A DNA stretch of 64,000 bases from Pseudomonas sp. Irchel 3A7 (GTDB lineage: Bacteria; Pseudomonadota; Gammaproteobacteria; Pseudomonadales; Pseudomonadaceae): contig NZ_FYED01000008.1 of assembly GCF_900187565.1 (NCBI RefSeq), positions 124,001 through 188,000 on the forward strand, written 5' to 3'. A model generated the notes under the pieces. That model saw nothing but the letters and a program-made list of their open reading frames with translations. It was not told the DNA's origin and did not search any database. This document shows, one piece after another, positions 1 through 8,036 of the stretch (positions within the stretch are counted from its first letter, which is position 1; every line of letters begins with the position of its first letter). Both the position numbers and the translations under genes were made by a program.

Positions 1-512
1 ACGCGATCCTGACCGGCCGTCCGCTGATCGGCGACGAGCCGTTCGCCGTGGTGCTGGCGGACGACTTGTGCGTCAACCTTGAAGGCGACGGCGTACTGAC
101 CCAGATGGTCAAGCTGTACAAGCAGTTCCGCTGCTCGATCGTGGCCATCCAGGAAGTCGACCCGCAAGAAACCAACAAGTACGGTGTCATCGCCGGTGAA
201 ATGATCCGCGACGATATCTACCGCGTTCATAGCATGGTCGAAAAACCAAAACCGGAAGACGCGCCATCGAACCTGGCCATCATCGGTCGCTACATCCTGA
301 CCCCGGACATCTTCGACCTGATCGAACAGACCGAACCAGGCAAGGGCGGTGAAATCCAGATCACCGACGCCCTGATGAAACAAGCCCAGAACGGCTGCGT
401 CATGGCCTATAAGTTCAAGGGCAAGCGTTTCGACTGCGGCGGCGCCGAAGGCTACATCGACGCGACCAACTTCTGCTTCGAGAACTTCTACAAGACGGGT
501 AAGGCGTACTGA
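1..512 (+). CDS. galU: UTP-glucose-1-phosphate uridylyltransferase, 3' part
   Basis: The window opens inside this gene; about 170 C-terminal codons are present, ending in TGA at 510-512. GalU makes UDP-glucose from UTP and glucose-1-phosphate in the cytoplasm, supplying LPS and exopolysaccharide synthesis. The visible part has the nucleotidyltransferase-fold features expected of bacterial GalU: VVLADDLCVN near the top, EKPKPEDAPSNLAIIGRYIL in the sugar-binding region, GKGGEIQITDAL, and the terminal GKRFDCGGAEGYIDATN. A rho-independent terminator follows and gor begins 114 bp downstream on the same strand, so the two genes are probably separate units. Family assignment is firm; the start lies outside the window. 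Confidence 0.95.
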   Translation, partial: AILTGRPLIGDEPFAVVLADDLCVNLEGDGVLTQMVKLYKQFRCSIVAIQEVDPQETNKYGVIAGEMIRDDIYRVHSMVEKPKPEDAPSNLAIIGRYILTPDIFDLIEQTEPGKGGEIQITDALMKQAQNGCVMAYKFKGKRFDCGGAEGYIDATNFCFENFYKTGKAY

Positions 513-536
513 TAGCGCGCTCGACCTGCTTGTATT

Positions 537-563
537 GAAAAGCCACCTTCGGGTGGCTTTTTC
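537..563 (+). terminator. Rho-independent terminator after galU
   Basis: The hairpin AAAGCCACC / TTCG loop / GGTGGCTTT runs into a T tract, 25 bp after the galU stop. The stable TTCG tetraloop is typical of Pseudomonas terminators. Confidence 0.9.
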
Positions 564-626
564 GTTGGTGGCGCTTGCCCAACGAGCGCTCACGGGTATG
601 CTGGTCACCTGCCGAGGAGATAGAAA

Positions 627-1985
627 ATGGCCCACGATTTTGACCTTTATGTGATTGGCGCCGGTTCAGGCGGTGTGCGGGCGGCTCGATTTGCGGCCGG
701 TTTCGGCGCGAAAGTGGCGGTGGCCGAGAGTCGCTACCTGGGTGGTACCTGCGTGAACGTCGGCTGCGTGCCGAAAAAGTTGCTGGTCTATGGCGCGCAT
801 TTCGCCGAGGACTTCGAGCAGGCGTCGGGGTTTGGCTGGAGTCTGGATGAGGCGCAGTTCGACTGGGCGACGCTGATCGGCAACAAGGACCGCGAGATCA
901 ATCGCCTGAATGGCATTTACCGCAACCTGCTGGTCAACAGCGGTGTGACCCTGCATGAAGGTCACGCGAAAATCGTCGACCCGCATACCGTCGAGATCAA
1001 TGGCGAGCGTTTCACGGCGAAGAACATATTGATCGCCACCGGCGGCTGGCCGCAGATCCCGGAAATTCCGGGGCATGAACACGCGATCAGTTCCAACCAG
1101 GCGTTCTTCCTCAAAGAACTGCCCAAGCGCGTACTGGTGGTGGGTGGCGGTTACATCGCTGTCGAATTCGCCGGGATTTTTCACGGTCTCGGCGCGCAAA
1201 CGACGCTGCTGTATCGCGGTGAATTGTTCCTGCGTGGTTTCGACGGTTCGGTGCGCAAGCATTTGCAGGAAGAGCTGACCAAGCGCGGCATGGACCTGCA
1301 ATTCAACGCCGACATCGAGCGTATCGACAAACAGGCTGATGGCAGCCTGAAGGTGACGCTCAAGGACGGTCGCCAGCTGGAGGCCGATTGTGTGTTCTAC
1401 GCCACGGGCCGGCGTCCGATGCTGGACAATCTCGGGCTGGAAAACACCGGGGTCAAACTCGACAAGAAAGGTTTCGTCGAAGTGGACGAGCAGTATCAAA
1501 CCGCCGAGCCGTCGATCCTGGCCCTGGGCGATGTGATCGGCCGCGTTCAACTGACGCCGGTGGCACTGGCCGAAGGCATGGCGGTGGCGCGGCGTTTGTT
1601 CAAGCCCGAGCAGTATCGCCCGGTGGATTACAAGATGATCCCGACGGCGGTGTTCAGCCTGCCGAACATCGGTACCGTCGGATTGACCGAAGAAGAAGCG
1701 CGTGATGCCGGGCATGAGGTGGTGATCTTCGAAAGCCGTTTCCGGCCGATGAAGCTGACCCTGACCGAATGCCAGGAGCGCACGCTGATGAAGCTGGTGG
1801 TGGATGCCAAGACCGACAAGGTGCTGGGTTGCCACATGGTCGGGCCGGAAGCCGGCGAGATCGTGCAGGGTCTGGCGATCGCATTGAAGGCAGGCGCCAC
1901 CAAACGCGACTTCGACGAAACCATCGGCGTACACCCGACGGCCGCCGAAGAGTTCGTCACCATGCGTACGCCGGTCGCCGGTTAA
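627..1985 (+). CDS. gor: Glutathione reductase (NADPH)
   Basis: A 452-aa cytoplasmic flavoenzyme that reduces glutathione disulfide with NADPH. The N-terminal FAD motif [11 protein letters not shown] (about residues 12-22) is followed by the redox-active disulfide [13 protein letters not shown] (about 40-52). The second Rossmann motif [11 protein letters not shown] is followed by [11 protein letters not shown], whose two arginines are those used by NADPH-specific glutathione reductases to bind the 2'-phosphate. The C-terminal HPTAAEE carries the catalytic His and Glu of the dimer partner. Length is normal for the family. The ATG is preceded by GAGGAG at about 614-619. A REPIN tandem follows the stop within about 7 bp and may act as the 3' end. 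Confidence 0.96.
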   Translation: MAHDFDLYVIGAGSGGVRAARFAAGFGAKVAVAESRYLGGTCVNVGCVPKKLLVYGAHFAEDFEQASGFGWSLDEAQFDWATLIGNKDREINRLNGIYRNLLVNSGVTLHEGHAKIVDPHTVEINGERFTAKNILIATGGWPQIPEIPGHEHAISSNQAFFLKELPKRVLVVGGGYIAVEFAGIFHGLGAQTTLLYRGELFLRGFDGSVRKHLQEELTKRGMDLQFNADIERIDKQADGSLKVTLKDGRQLEADCVFYATGRRPMLDNLGLENTGVKLDKKGFVEVDEQYQTAEPSILALGDVIGRVQLTPVALAEGMAVARRLFKPEQYRPVDYKMIPTAVFSLPNIGTVGLTEEEARDAGHEVVIFESRFRPMKLTLTECQERTLMKLVVDAKTDKVLGCHMVGPEAGEIVQGLAIALKAGATKRDFDETIGVHPTAAEEFVTMRTPVAG

Positions 1986-1991
1986 TCATCC

Positions 1992-2350
1992 CTTGTGGGG
2001 GCGAGCCTGCTCGCGAAAGCGGTGGGTCAATCGGCAGTGGTGTTGGCTGTGCTGGCCTCTTCGTCGGAACGCCGCCCGGAGCTGGCTCGCTCCCACAGGG
2101 AGTTTGTGTGGTTCATGATGTTTGTGTTCCGCCACTGTCCCTTGTGGGAGCGAGCCTGCTCGCGAAAGCGGTGGGTCAGCCAGCGGGGATGTTGGATGTG
2201 AAGGCGTCTTCGCGAGCGGGCTCGCTCCCACTGGGAGTTTGTGTGGTTCATGATGTTTGTGTTCCGCCACTGTCCCTTGTGGGAGCGAGCCTGCTCGCGA
2301 AAGCGGTGGGTCAGCCAGCGGGGGTGTTGGATGTGAAGGCGTCTTCGTGA
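1992..2350. repeat. Tandem REPIN block, 135-bp period
   Basis: Class I REP palindromes (GGGAGCGAGCCTGCTCGCGAA and its complement) occupy the whole gor/KfrA-like interval. The linker beginning GTTTGTGTGGTTCATGATG recurs at 2102 and 2237, giving a period of exactly 135 bp. The first unit contains a variant arm, with TCGGAACGCCGCCCGGAGC at 2064-2082 instead of the usual loop-proximal bases. Open frames across this block are repeat artefacts. Confidence 0.9.
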
Positions 2351-2356
2351 GCATGT

Positions 2357-3352
2357 TCATTCGGGCAGTGGGTCGGGTTTGTTCCGGCGCACGTTTTCTT
2401 CAAGCTCCGCCTGGGCCTTGGTCAATTCGATTTCCAGTGATTTGTTGATCTGTGCCTGTTCATCGACATTCTGTTTAAGCGACTGACTTTCCAGCAGGGC
2501 GACGCGCAAGCGTTCCTGGAGGAGGGTGCGTTCGCCGTCGACACGGGTGGTTTGCTCCAGCAACTGATCCTGACGGTTGTTGCTCTGCTTGAGTTGTTCC
2601 TGCAGCAGGCTCAGCTCGCGCAAGGTGCCGCGATTTTCCGTCAGCAAACGCTCGTTGTCGCGGTGCAGCTGGGTGATTTCATCCTGTCGGACCAGCGCGT
2701 TTTGCTGGGCCTGACGCAACTCCATCTGCAACTGCTGCACCTGACTTTCATGGCGGCTGTGTTCCTGTTCGCGTTGCTCCTTGACGGCATTGCGGTAGTG
2801 CTCAAGCGCGTCGCGCGCATGCAGGTGCTTTTCCTCCAGCGAGCGGATCTGCTCGTCTTTGTCCTGCAAGCGTAATTCAAAATCGGCCAACGCCTGATTC
2901 AGCCCGGCATTGCGGGTTTGCTCGGTCTGCAGCAGGGCGCGGGTTTCGTGCAGTGCCTCGGATTCCTGGGTCAGTGCCAGGCTCTGAATCTCGTACTGCT
3001 GATGCAGTTCGGTGTTGGCTTCCCGGGCTGCTTCCAGTTGCGTTTCCAGCGCTTTACGTTGCGTTTCGAACGCTTCGCGAGCCTGATCGATCGGCGCTTG
3101 CGCCTGCTCCTTCAAGCGTTGTGCCAGTCGTGAAACCAGTGCCAGCAACTCGTCGTCGATGGGCTCGGAAGGCTCTGTTTCCGCCGTTTCGGGGCCATCG
3201 CCCAATTCTTTCAAATACCGATGAATCGTGGTCTTGGAGCCGGTATTGCCCATTTCGATCCGTACTGCATCGATGCTGGGGTTCTCGCCGCGAGCGAGGA
3301 TCGCCAAACGCGCAGCCTGCACTACTGCCTTATTTACACCGCCACGGGCCAT
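2357..3352 (-). CDS. KfrA-type coiled-coil DNA-binding protein (TnpT-like)
   Basis: 331 aa. The first ~65 residues (MARGGVNKAVVQAARLAILA..., NTGSKTTIHRYLKEL) look like the KfrA N-terminal DNA-binding domain with a helix-turn-helix. The rest, from about residue 75 to 320, is an almost uninterrupted Glu/Gln/Leu/Arg-rich heptad pattern predicting a long coiled coil. The ATG at 3352 is preceded by AGGAG. The gene diverges from the tyrosine recombinase at 3631 across a 278-bp AT-rich interval that contains inverted repeats. Size, domain make-up and divergent placement match TnpT, the helper protein of the TnpS recombinase in Tn4651-type cointegrate resolution. A plain KfrA-like regulator is the alternative. 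The fold is confident; the TnpT role is inference. Confidence 0.75.
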   Translation of the reverse strand: MARGGVNKAVVQAARLAILARGENPSIDAVRIEMGNTGSKTTIHRYLKELGDGPETAETEPSEPIDDELLALVSRLAQRLKEQAQAPIDQAREAFETQRKALETQLEAAREANTELHQQYEIQSLALTQESEALHETRALLQTEQTRNAGLNQALADFELRLQDKDEQIRSLEEKHLHARDALEHYRNAVKEQREQEHSRHESQVQQLQMELRQAQQNALVRQDEITQLHRDNERLLTENRGTLRELSLLQEQLKQSNNRQDQLLEQTTRVDGERTLLQERLRVALLESQSLKQNVDEQAQINKSLEIELTKAQAELEENVRRNKPDPLPE

Positions 3353-3379
3353 GACTGCTCCTACGATTTCGTGATGTGG

Positions 3380-3408
3380 TACGTATTACGTAAATACACA
3401 TTGTACCA
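3380..3408. promoter_or_regulatory. Nested inverted repeats in the divergent promoter
   Basis: TACGTA-T-TACGTA (3380-3392) is a perfect 13-bp odd-centred palindrome. It lies inside a wider repeat, TGGTAC (3377-3382) versus GTACCA (3403-3408). The area is much richer in A+T than its surroundings. Such symmetry is a candidate binding site for the KfrA-like protein, whose start codon is 28 bp away. The binding partner is inferred. Confidence 0.5.
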
Positions 3409-3439
3409 TTGTATTATAAAAGTTAAATACAGCATGTTA

Positions 3440-3474
3440 TTGACACGGGATATACTGGTATTACCCCGTGTCAA
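3440..3474. other. Candidate core recombination site (rst-like)
   Basis: TTGACACGGG (3440-3449) and CCCGTGTCAA (3465-3474) form a perfect 10-bp inverted repeat. Extending the arms to 14 bp keeps 12 of 14 pairs and leaves a 7-bp centre (ACTGGTA). Two roughly 13-14-bp arms around a 6-8-bp spacer is the architecture of tyrosine-recombinase crossover sites. It lies between the recombinase and its KfrA-like neighbour, as the resolution site does in Tn4651. Function is inferred from structure and position only; a transcription-factor operator is the alternative. Confidence 0.55.
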
Positions 3475-3507
3475 AGCAGTTTTGAGATATTCCATGTGTA
3501 CACCCCC

Positions 3508-3609
3508 CTGTAGGAGCGAGCTTGCTCGCGATGAATTCACAGACGCCGCTGGGTATCAGGTTTCACGCGTTATCGTTCACGACCATCGCGAGCAAGCTCG
3601 CTCCCACAG
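3508..3609. repeat. REPIN, TTGCTCGCGATG subtype
   Basis: The arms CTGTAGGAGCGAGCTTGCTC and its complement flank a spacer containing TTTCACGCGTTATCGTTCACGA. The element ends 21 bp before the recombinase start, so it separates the candidate core site from the gene. Confidence 0.85.
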
Positions 3610-3630
3610 GTTTCCCGCAAGGCCATTGCG

Positions 3631-4563
3631 ATGAGTGAGCTCGACCGTTACCTGCAAGCCGCCACGCGCGACAACACCCGTCGCAGCTATCGCGCAGCCA
3701 TCGAGCACTTCGAAGTCACCTGGGGTGGATTTCTGCCGGCCACCGGTGACAGCGTGGCGCGTTATCTGGTCGCCCATGCCGGTGTGCTGTCGATCAACAC
3801 CTTGAAGCTACGATTGTCGGCGCTGGCGCAGTGGCACAACAGCCAGGGCTTCGCCGACCCGACGAAAGCGCCGGTGGTACGCAAGGTATTCAAGGGGATT
3901 CGTGCATTGCATCCGGCCCAGGAAAAACAGGCCGAGCCATTGCAGCTTCAGCATCTGGAACAAGTGATCGAATCCCTGGCGCGAGAAGCGCAAACCGCCC
4001 TGAGTCAGGGTGATCGACCGGGACTGCTGCGAGCCAGGCGCGACACGGCGTTGATCCTGTTGGGCTTCTGGCGAGGCTTCCGGAGCGACGAGTTGTGTCG
4101 TTTGCAGGTCGAACATGTGCAAGCCACAGCCGGCTCCGGCATCAGCTTGTACCTGCCACGCAGTAAAAGTGACCGGGAAAACCTCGGCAAGACTTACCAG
4201 ACCCCGGCCTTGCAGCGGTTATGCCCGGTGCAGGCATACATCGCCTGGATCACTGAGGCCGCTCTGGTGCGCGGAGCGGTTTTTCGCGGCATTGATCGCT
4301 GGGGCCATTTGAGCGAGGAGGGCTTGCACGCCAACAGCGTGATCCCATTGCTGCGTCAGGCGCTTGAGCGTTCTGGCATCGCCGCCGAACACTACACCAG
4401 CCACTCGTTGCGCCGCGGTTTTGCCTCCTGGGCACATCAGAGCGGCTGGGACTTGAAGTCATTGATGAGTTACGTAGGCTGGAAGGACCTGAAATCCGCC
4501 ATGCGCTACATCGAGGCCAGCCCATTTCTCGGCATGACCCGCCTCACCGAAAAACCATTGTAG
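3631..4563 (+). CDS. Tyrosine recombinase (TnpS-like integrase)
   Basis: 310 aa. An N-terminal SAM-like core-binding domain (about 1-95) precedes the catalytic domain, which has all expected residues: Arg151 in GFRSDELCRL, the beta-hairpin Lys179 in SKSDRENLG, His258-Arg261 in TSHSLRRGFAS, Trp284 in YVGWKD and the nucleophile Tyr293 in MRYIEAS. The enzyme therefore looks active. It cuts and rejoins DNA through a 3'-phosphotyrosyl link. No phage, plasmid or transposase gene adjoins it; its only partner is the divergent KfrA-like gene. Its TAG stop lies inside the first bases of the following REPIN. The ATG at 3631 has a weak AAGG upstream. Resemblance to TnpS rests on context and length; a XerC/D-like orphan recombinase is possible. 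Confidence 0.85.
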   Translation: MSELDRYLQAATRDNTRRSYRAAIEHFEVTWGGFLPATGDSVARYLVAHAGVLSINTLKLRLSALAQWHNSQGFADPTKAPVVRKVFKGIRALHPAQEKQAEPLQLQHLEQVIESLAREAQTALSQGDRPGLLRARRDTALILLGFWRGFRSDELCRLQVEHVQATAGSGISLYLPRSKSDRENLGKTYQTPALQRLCPVQAYIAWITEAALVRGAVFRGIDRWGHLSEEGLHANSVIPLLRQALERSGIAAEHYTSHSLRRGFASWAHQSGWDLKSLMSYVGWKDLKSAMRYIEASPFLGMTRLTEKPL

Positions 4564-4660
4564 GAGCGAGCTTGCTCGCGATGGACTTGAGGGCGCTGCG
4601 TACATTCAGGAGGTACGTGTCAACGTTGACGACCATCGCGAGCAGGCTCGCTCCCACAAG
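4559..4660. repeat. REPIN supplying the recombinase stop codon
   Basis: Same subtype as the copy at 3508, beginning TTGTAGGAGCGAG. The TAG inside this sequence terminates the recombinase frame. The two copies bracket the recombinase gene at nearly equal distances. Confidence 0.85.
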
Positions 4661-4683
4661 ATCGTTTTCTTCTATTAATACTG

Positions 4684-4704
4684 TTGGCTAATAGCGAAAG
4701 CCAA
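4684..4704. promoter_or_regulatory. Inverted repeat upstream of ahpC
   Basis: TTGGCT and AGCCAA (4684-4689 and 4699-4704) form a 6-bp inverted repeat with a 9-bp spacer, 92 bp before the ahpC start. It is a plausible operator, but it does not follow the four-block ATAG/CTAT pattern of a classical OxyR site. Confidence 0.25.
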
Positions 4705-4796
4705 TCAGCAGCATCAGGTTTGCCAATGAGCCAACCGTCCGTCGAGTGGGTAAAGTTCACTCCATCAAGTTCTTAACCCCTGACGGAGAGTCAACG

Positions 4797-5360
4797 ATGC
4801 CTATCATCAACAGCCAAGTTAAACCGTTCAAAGCTACCGCCTACAAAAACGGCGACTTCGTACAAGTGTCGGACGCTGACCTGAAAGGCAAGTGGTCGGT
4901 CGTGTTCTTCTACCCAGCCGACTTCACCTTCGTGTGCCCAACCGAGCTGGAAGACCTGGCCGACAACTACGACGCATTCCAGAAGCTGGGCGTCGAGATC
5001 TACAGCGTTTCCACCGACACTCACTTCGCTCACGCTGCCTGGCACAACACTTCGCCAGCCATCGGCAAAATCCAGTACACCATGATCGGCGACCCGACTC
5101 ACGTGATCTCCCGCAACTTCGACGTGCTGATCGAAGAAGCTGGCCTGGCTGACCGTGGCACCTTCGTGATCAACCCTGAAGGCCAGATCAAAATCGTCGA
5201 GCTGAACGATGGCGGCGTGGGTCGTGACGCTTCCGAGCTGCTGCGCAAAATCAAGGCTGCCCAGTACGTTGCCGCTCACCCGGGCCAGGTTTGCCCAGCC
5301 AAGTGGAAAGAAGGCGAGGCCACTCTGGCTCCGTCCCTGGACCTGGTCGGCAAGATCTAA
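4797..5360 (+). CDS. ahpC: Alkyl hydroperoxide reductase subunit C (peroxiredoxin)
   Basis: 187 aa, a 2-Cys peroxiredoxin reducing H2O2, organic peroxides and peroxynitrite in the cytoplasm. The peroxidatic cysteine lies in [17 protein letters not shown] (about residue 47) and the resolving cysteine in [10 protein letters not shown] near the C-terminus. The ATG at 4797 follows GGAGAG and gives the canonical N-terminus [13 protein letters not shown]. An earlier in-frame start at 4746 would add 17 unsupported residues. ahpF lies 129 bp downstream behind a strong terminator, the usual Pseudomonas arrangement in which ahpC is made in excess over its reductase. Confidence 0.97.
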   Translation: MPIINSQVKPFKATAYKNGDFVQVSDADLKGKWSVVFFYPADFTFVCPTELEDLADNYDAFQKLGVEIYSVSTDTHFAHAAWHNTSPAIGKIQYTMIGDPTHVISRNFDVLIEEAGLADRGTFVINPEGQIKIVELNDGGVGRDASELLRKIKAAQYVAAHPGQVCPAKWKEGEATLAPSLDLVGKI

Positions 5361-5421
5361 GTCTGTGACGCGTAATCCGGGGCGGAACTCCGCACCTGCT
5401 CAGTAAGCTGCACCGCCCAAT

Positions 5422-5457
5422 AAAACGCCCGGGCGAGATTCGCTCGGGCGTTTTTTT
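5422..5457 (+). terminator. Rho-independent terminator between ahpC and ahpF
   Basis: An AAACGCCCGGGCGA stem pairs with TTCGCTCGGGCGTTT with one mismatch and runs into seven T residues. It probably attenuates read-through into ahpF. Confidence 0.9.
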
Positions 5458-5489
5458 ATGCAAAAAATTCAGTAAAGGAAATCGCCCGT

Positions 5490-7052
5490 ATGTTGGACGC
5501 CAATCTTAAAGCCCAGTTGAAATCGTACCTGGAACGGGTCACCCAACCGATCGAGATCGTTGCCTCCCTCGACGACGGTGCGAAATCCCGGGAAATGCTC
5601 GAACTGCTCAAAGACGTTGCCAGTCTTTCTAACCAAATTACCTTGCTCGACAACGGTGACGATGCCCGCAAGCCATCGTTCTCGATCAATCGCCCGGGTG
5701 CCGATATCAGCCTGCGTTTCGCCGGCATCCCGATGGGGCACGAATTCGCTTCGCTGGTGCTGGCCCTGCTGCAAGTCGGCGGCCACCCTTCGAAGGCCAG
5801 TGTCGAGGTCATTGAACAGATCCGTTCGCTCAAAGGCGAGTTCAACTTCGAGACTTACTTCTCGCTGTCCTGCCAGAATTGCCCGGACGTGGTCCAGGCG
5901 TTGAACCTGATGGCCGTGTTGAACCCGAACATTCGTCACGTCGCCATCGACGGTGCACTGTTCCAGGCCGAAGTCGATGCGCGCCAGATCATGGCGGTGC
6001 CCGGCATCTACCTCAACGGGGTGAACTTCGGTCAGGGTCGCATGGGCCTGGAAGAAATCATCGCCAAGATCGACACCAGCGGCATCGAGCGTCAGGCCGA
6101 AAAGATCAGCGCCAAGGAAGCCTTTGATGTGCTGGTGGTCGGCGGTGGCCCGGCCGGTGCTTCGGCGGCCATCTACGCCGCGCGTAAAGGCATTCGCACC
6201 GGTGTCGCGGCTGAGCGTTTCGGCGGCCAGGTGCTGGACACCATGGCTATTGAGAACTTCATTTCGGTGCAGGAAACCGAAGGGCCGAAATTGGCGGTGG
6301 CGCTGGAAGAGCACGTCAAGCAGTACGACGTGGACATCATGAACCTGCAACGTGCCGACAAGCTGGTGCCGGGCACGAATGGCGAGCTGCATGAAATTCA
6401 ATTCGCCAGCGGCGCCAGGCTCAAAGCCAGGACCGTGATCCTGGCGACCGGTGCGCGGTGGCGTGAAATGAACGTGCCGGGTGAACAGCAATACCGCAAC
6501 AAAGGCGTGGCGTACTGCCCGCACTGTGACGGCCCGCTGTTCAAAGGCAAGCGCGTGGCAGTGATTGGCGGCGGTAACTCCGGCGTCGAAGCGGCCATCG
6601 ACCTGGCCGGCATCGTGTCCCATGTCACGCTGCTGGAGTTCGACGTGCAACTGCGCGCCGACGCGGTGTTGCAGCGCAAGTTGCACAGCCTGCCGAACGT
6701 TACTGTGATCACCAGTGCGCAAACCACTGAAGTGACCGGCGACGGCCAGAAGGTCAACGGCCTGCGCTACAAGGATCGTCAGACCGACGAACTGCGCAGC
6801 GTGGAGCTGGAAGGCATCTTTGTGCAGATTGGCCTGTTGCCCAACACCGATTGGCTCAAAGGCACCATCGAGCTGTCACCGCGCGGCGAGATCATCGTCG
6901 ATGCCCGTGGTGAAACCTCGATACCAGGCGTGTTCGCCGCCGGTGACGTGACCACCGTGCCGTACAAGCAGATCGTGATCGCGGTGGGCGAGGGCGCCAA
7001 GGCTTCCCTGAGCGCTTTCGATCATCTGATCCGCACGTCGGCCCCGGCATAA
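5490..7052 (+). CDS. ahpF: Alkyl hydroperoxide reductase subunit F
   Basis: 520 aa. This flavoprotein passes electrons from NADH to AhpC. The N-terminal ~200 residues form the tandem thioredoxin-like domain with the active disulfide in [12 protein letters not shown]. An FAD-binding motif, [16 protein letters not shown], follows. The thioredoxin-reductase-type disulfide is CPHCDG, and the nucleotide site is [15 protein letters not shown]. The C-terminal [13 protein letters not shown] and [13 protein letters not shown] segments complete the fold. AAAGGAA precedes the ATG by about 10 bp. Length is as expected. Partner of the upstream ahpC; together they form the main scavenger of endogenous peroxide. 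Confidence 0.97.
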   Translation: MLDANLKAQLKSYLERVTQPIEIVASLDDGAKSREMLELLKDVASLSNQITLLDNGDDARKPSFSINRPGADISLRFAGIPMGHEFASLVLALLQVGGHPSKASVEVIEQIRSLKGEFNFETYFSLSCQNCPDVVQALNLMAVLNPNIRHVAIDGALFQAEVDARQIMAVPGIYLNGVNFGQGRMGLEEIIAKIDTSGIERQAEKISAKEAFDVLVVGGGPAGASAAIYAARKGIRTGVAAERFGGQVLDTMAIENFISVQETEGPKLAVALEEHVKQYDVDIMNLQRADKLVPGTNGELHEIQFASGARLKARTVILATGARWREMNVPGEQQYRNKGVAYCPHCDGPLFKGKRVAVIGGGNSGVEAAIDLAGIVSHVTLLEFDVQLRADAVLQRKLHSLPNVTVITSAQTTEVTGDGQKVNGLRYKDRQTDELRSVELEGIFVQIGLLPNTDWLKGTIELSPRGEIIVDARGETSIPGVFAAGDVTTVPYKQIVIAVGEGAKASLSAFDHLIRTSAPA

Positions 7053-7077
7053 ACGCCAAGGCTGAAAACACAAAACC

Positions 7078-7180
7078 TTGTAGGAGCGAGCTCGCTCGCG
7101 ATGGTCGTCAACGATAACGCGGGCTGCCAGATACCCCGTGGCGATTTCATGTTCATCGCGAGCAAGCTCGCTCCTACTAA
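7078..7180. repeat. REPIN downstream of ahpF
   Basis: TTGTAGGAGCGAGCTCGCTC and a complementary arm flank a spacer with GTCGTCAACGATAACGC. It directly precedes a terminator hairpin. Confidence 0.85.
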
Positions 7181-7181
7181 G

Positions 7182-7212
7182 AAAAACCCCATGAGCGATC
7201 ATGGGTTTTTTT
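7182..7212. terminator. Terminator after ahpF
   Basis: AAACCCCATGA and TCATGGGTTT form the stem, followed by seven Ts on the + strand and preceded by an A run, so it could also serve the minus strand. Confidence 0.85.
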
Positions 7213-7246
7213 GTGTGTTGCGCAATCCAAATAATGGATTGATCTT

Positions 7247-7351
7247 TGTGGGAGCGAGCCTGCTCGCGAAAGCGGTGGGTCAGTCAACTAAGATGCTGAA
7301 TGATAAGTCGCCTTCGTCGGAACGCCGCCCGGAGCAAGCCCGCTCCCACAA
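7247..7351. repeat. REPIN with the TCGGAACGCCGCCCGGAGC variant arm
   Basis: A normal left arm (GTGGGAGCGAGCCTGCTCGCG) is paired with a right arm carrying the 19-bp variant at 7317-7335, identical to that at 2064-2082. It ends 19 bp before the gloA stop. Confidence 0.85.
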
Positions 7352-7369
7352 GGGATTCTGCGGTGAGGC

Positions 7370-7891
7370 TTACAGCGGGGCAGGCTGGATGATTTCGACC
7401 CAATAGTTGTCCGGGTCCTTGATGAACGCCAGGCTCTTCATGCGGCCGTCGTTCAGGCGTTTCTGGAAGTCGCAGCCCAGTGCTTCAAAGCGCTCGCATG
7501 CGGCGACGATGTCCGGTACCGAGATGCAGATGTGGCCAAAGCCGCGCGGGTCGGTGTTGCCGTTGTGGTAGGCGAAGTCCGGGTCGTTTTCGGTGCCGTG
7601 GTTGTGGGTCAGTTCGAGAATGCCGGGGATTGATTTCATCCACTCGGTGCGCGCGGCGGCGTCGGCCGGGATCTGTGATTTATCGACCAGCGCGAGGAAG
7701 TACAGGCTGAATTCGGCTTCCGGGAAATCGCGTTTTTCCACCAGAGTAAAACCGAGGATGCGCGTGTAGAAATCCAGCGACCTGGTGATGTCCTTGACCC
7801 GCAGCATGGTGTGGTTGAAGACAAATTTTTGCGTCGCGGCATCAGGTTGGGCGGTGACGCCGGGGAAGGTGTTCAGTTCGTGCAGGCTCAT
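7370..7891 (-). CDS. gloA: Lactoylglutathione lyase (glyoxalase I)
   Basis: 173 aa, a single-copy vicinal oxygen chelate protein that isomerises the methylglyoxal-glutathione hemithioacetal to S-lactoylglutathione. Diagnostic segments are FNHTMLRVKDITRSLDFYTR with the metal-binding His at the start, LELTHNHGTENDPDFAYHNG, GFGHICISVPDI with another metal ligand, and the C-terminal FIKDPDNYWVEIIQ ending in the catalytic Glu. The length fits the longer, Zn-dependent type with an N-terminal extension, as in Pseudomonas. No operon partner. Confidence 0.94.
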   Translation of the reverse strand: MSLHELNTFPGVTAQPDAATQKFVFNHTMLRVKDITRSLDFYTRILGFTLVEKRDFPEAEFSLYFLALVDKSQIPADAAARTEWMKSIPGILELTHNHGTENDPDFAYHNGNTDPRGFGHICISVPDIVAACERFEALGCDFQKRLNDGRMKSLAFIKDPDNYWVEIIQPAPL

Positions 7892-8036
7892 GGGCCCTCC
7901 GGAATATAAGCGGGGCTATCGAATGGCGACAATGATACGCAAGGGTTCGGACATCACCAAACCCAATGCGTCGGCTATTGCCTGACAGCCGGCCCGGGCT
8001 CAGACTTCACGGCTCAAAACGCGAGTGTTGATTGCA

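Noticed and set aside
1769..2350. Coding frames through REPIN blocks (for example near 1995-2360, 19239-20006, 28942-29349)
   Set aside because: Their repeated GASLLAK / SRAGSLP / CGSEPARE peptides are translations of REP palindromes, not proteins, except where they extend kguK and efeU.
2357..4563. Prophage or genomic-island integrase locus
   Set aside because: No tRNA attachment site, phage genes or direct repeats nearby; the divergent KfrA-like partner and intergenic palindrome fit a resolution module better.
4661..4796. OxyR binding site upstream of ahpC
   Set aside because: Only scattered ATAG/CTAT elements with wrong spacing; I list just the TTGGCT/AGCCAA repeat as a weak candidate.
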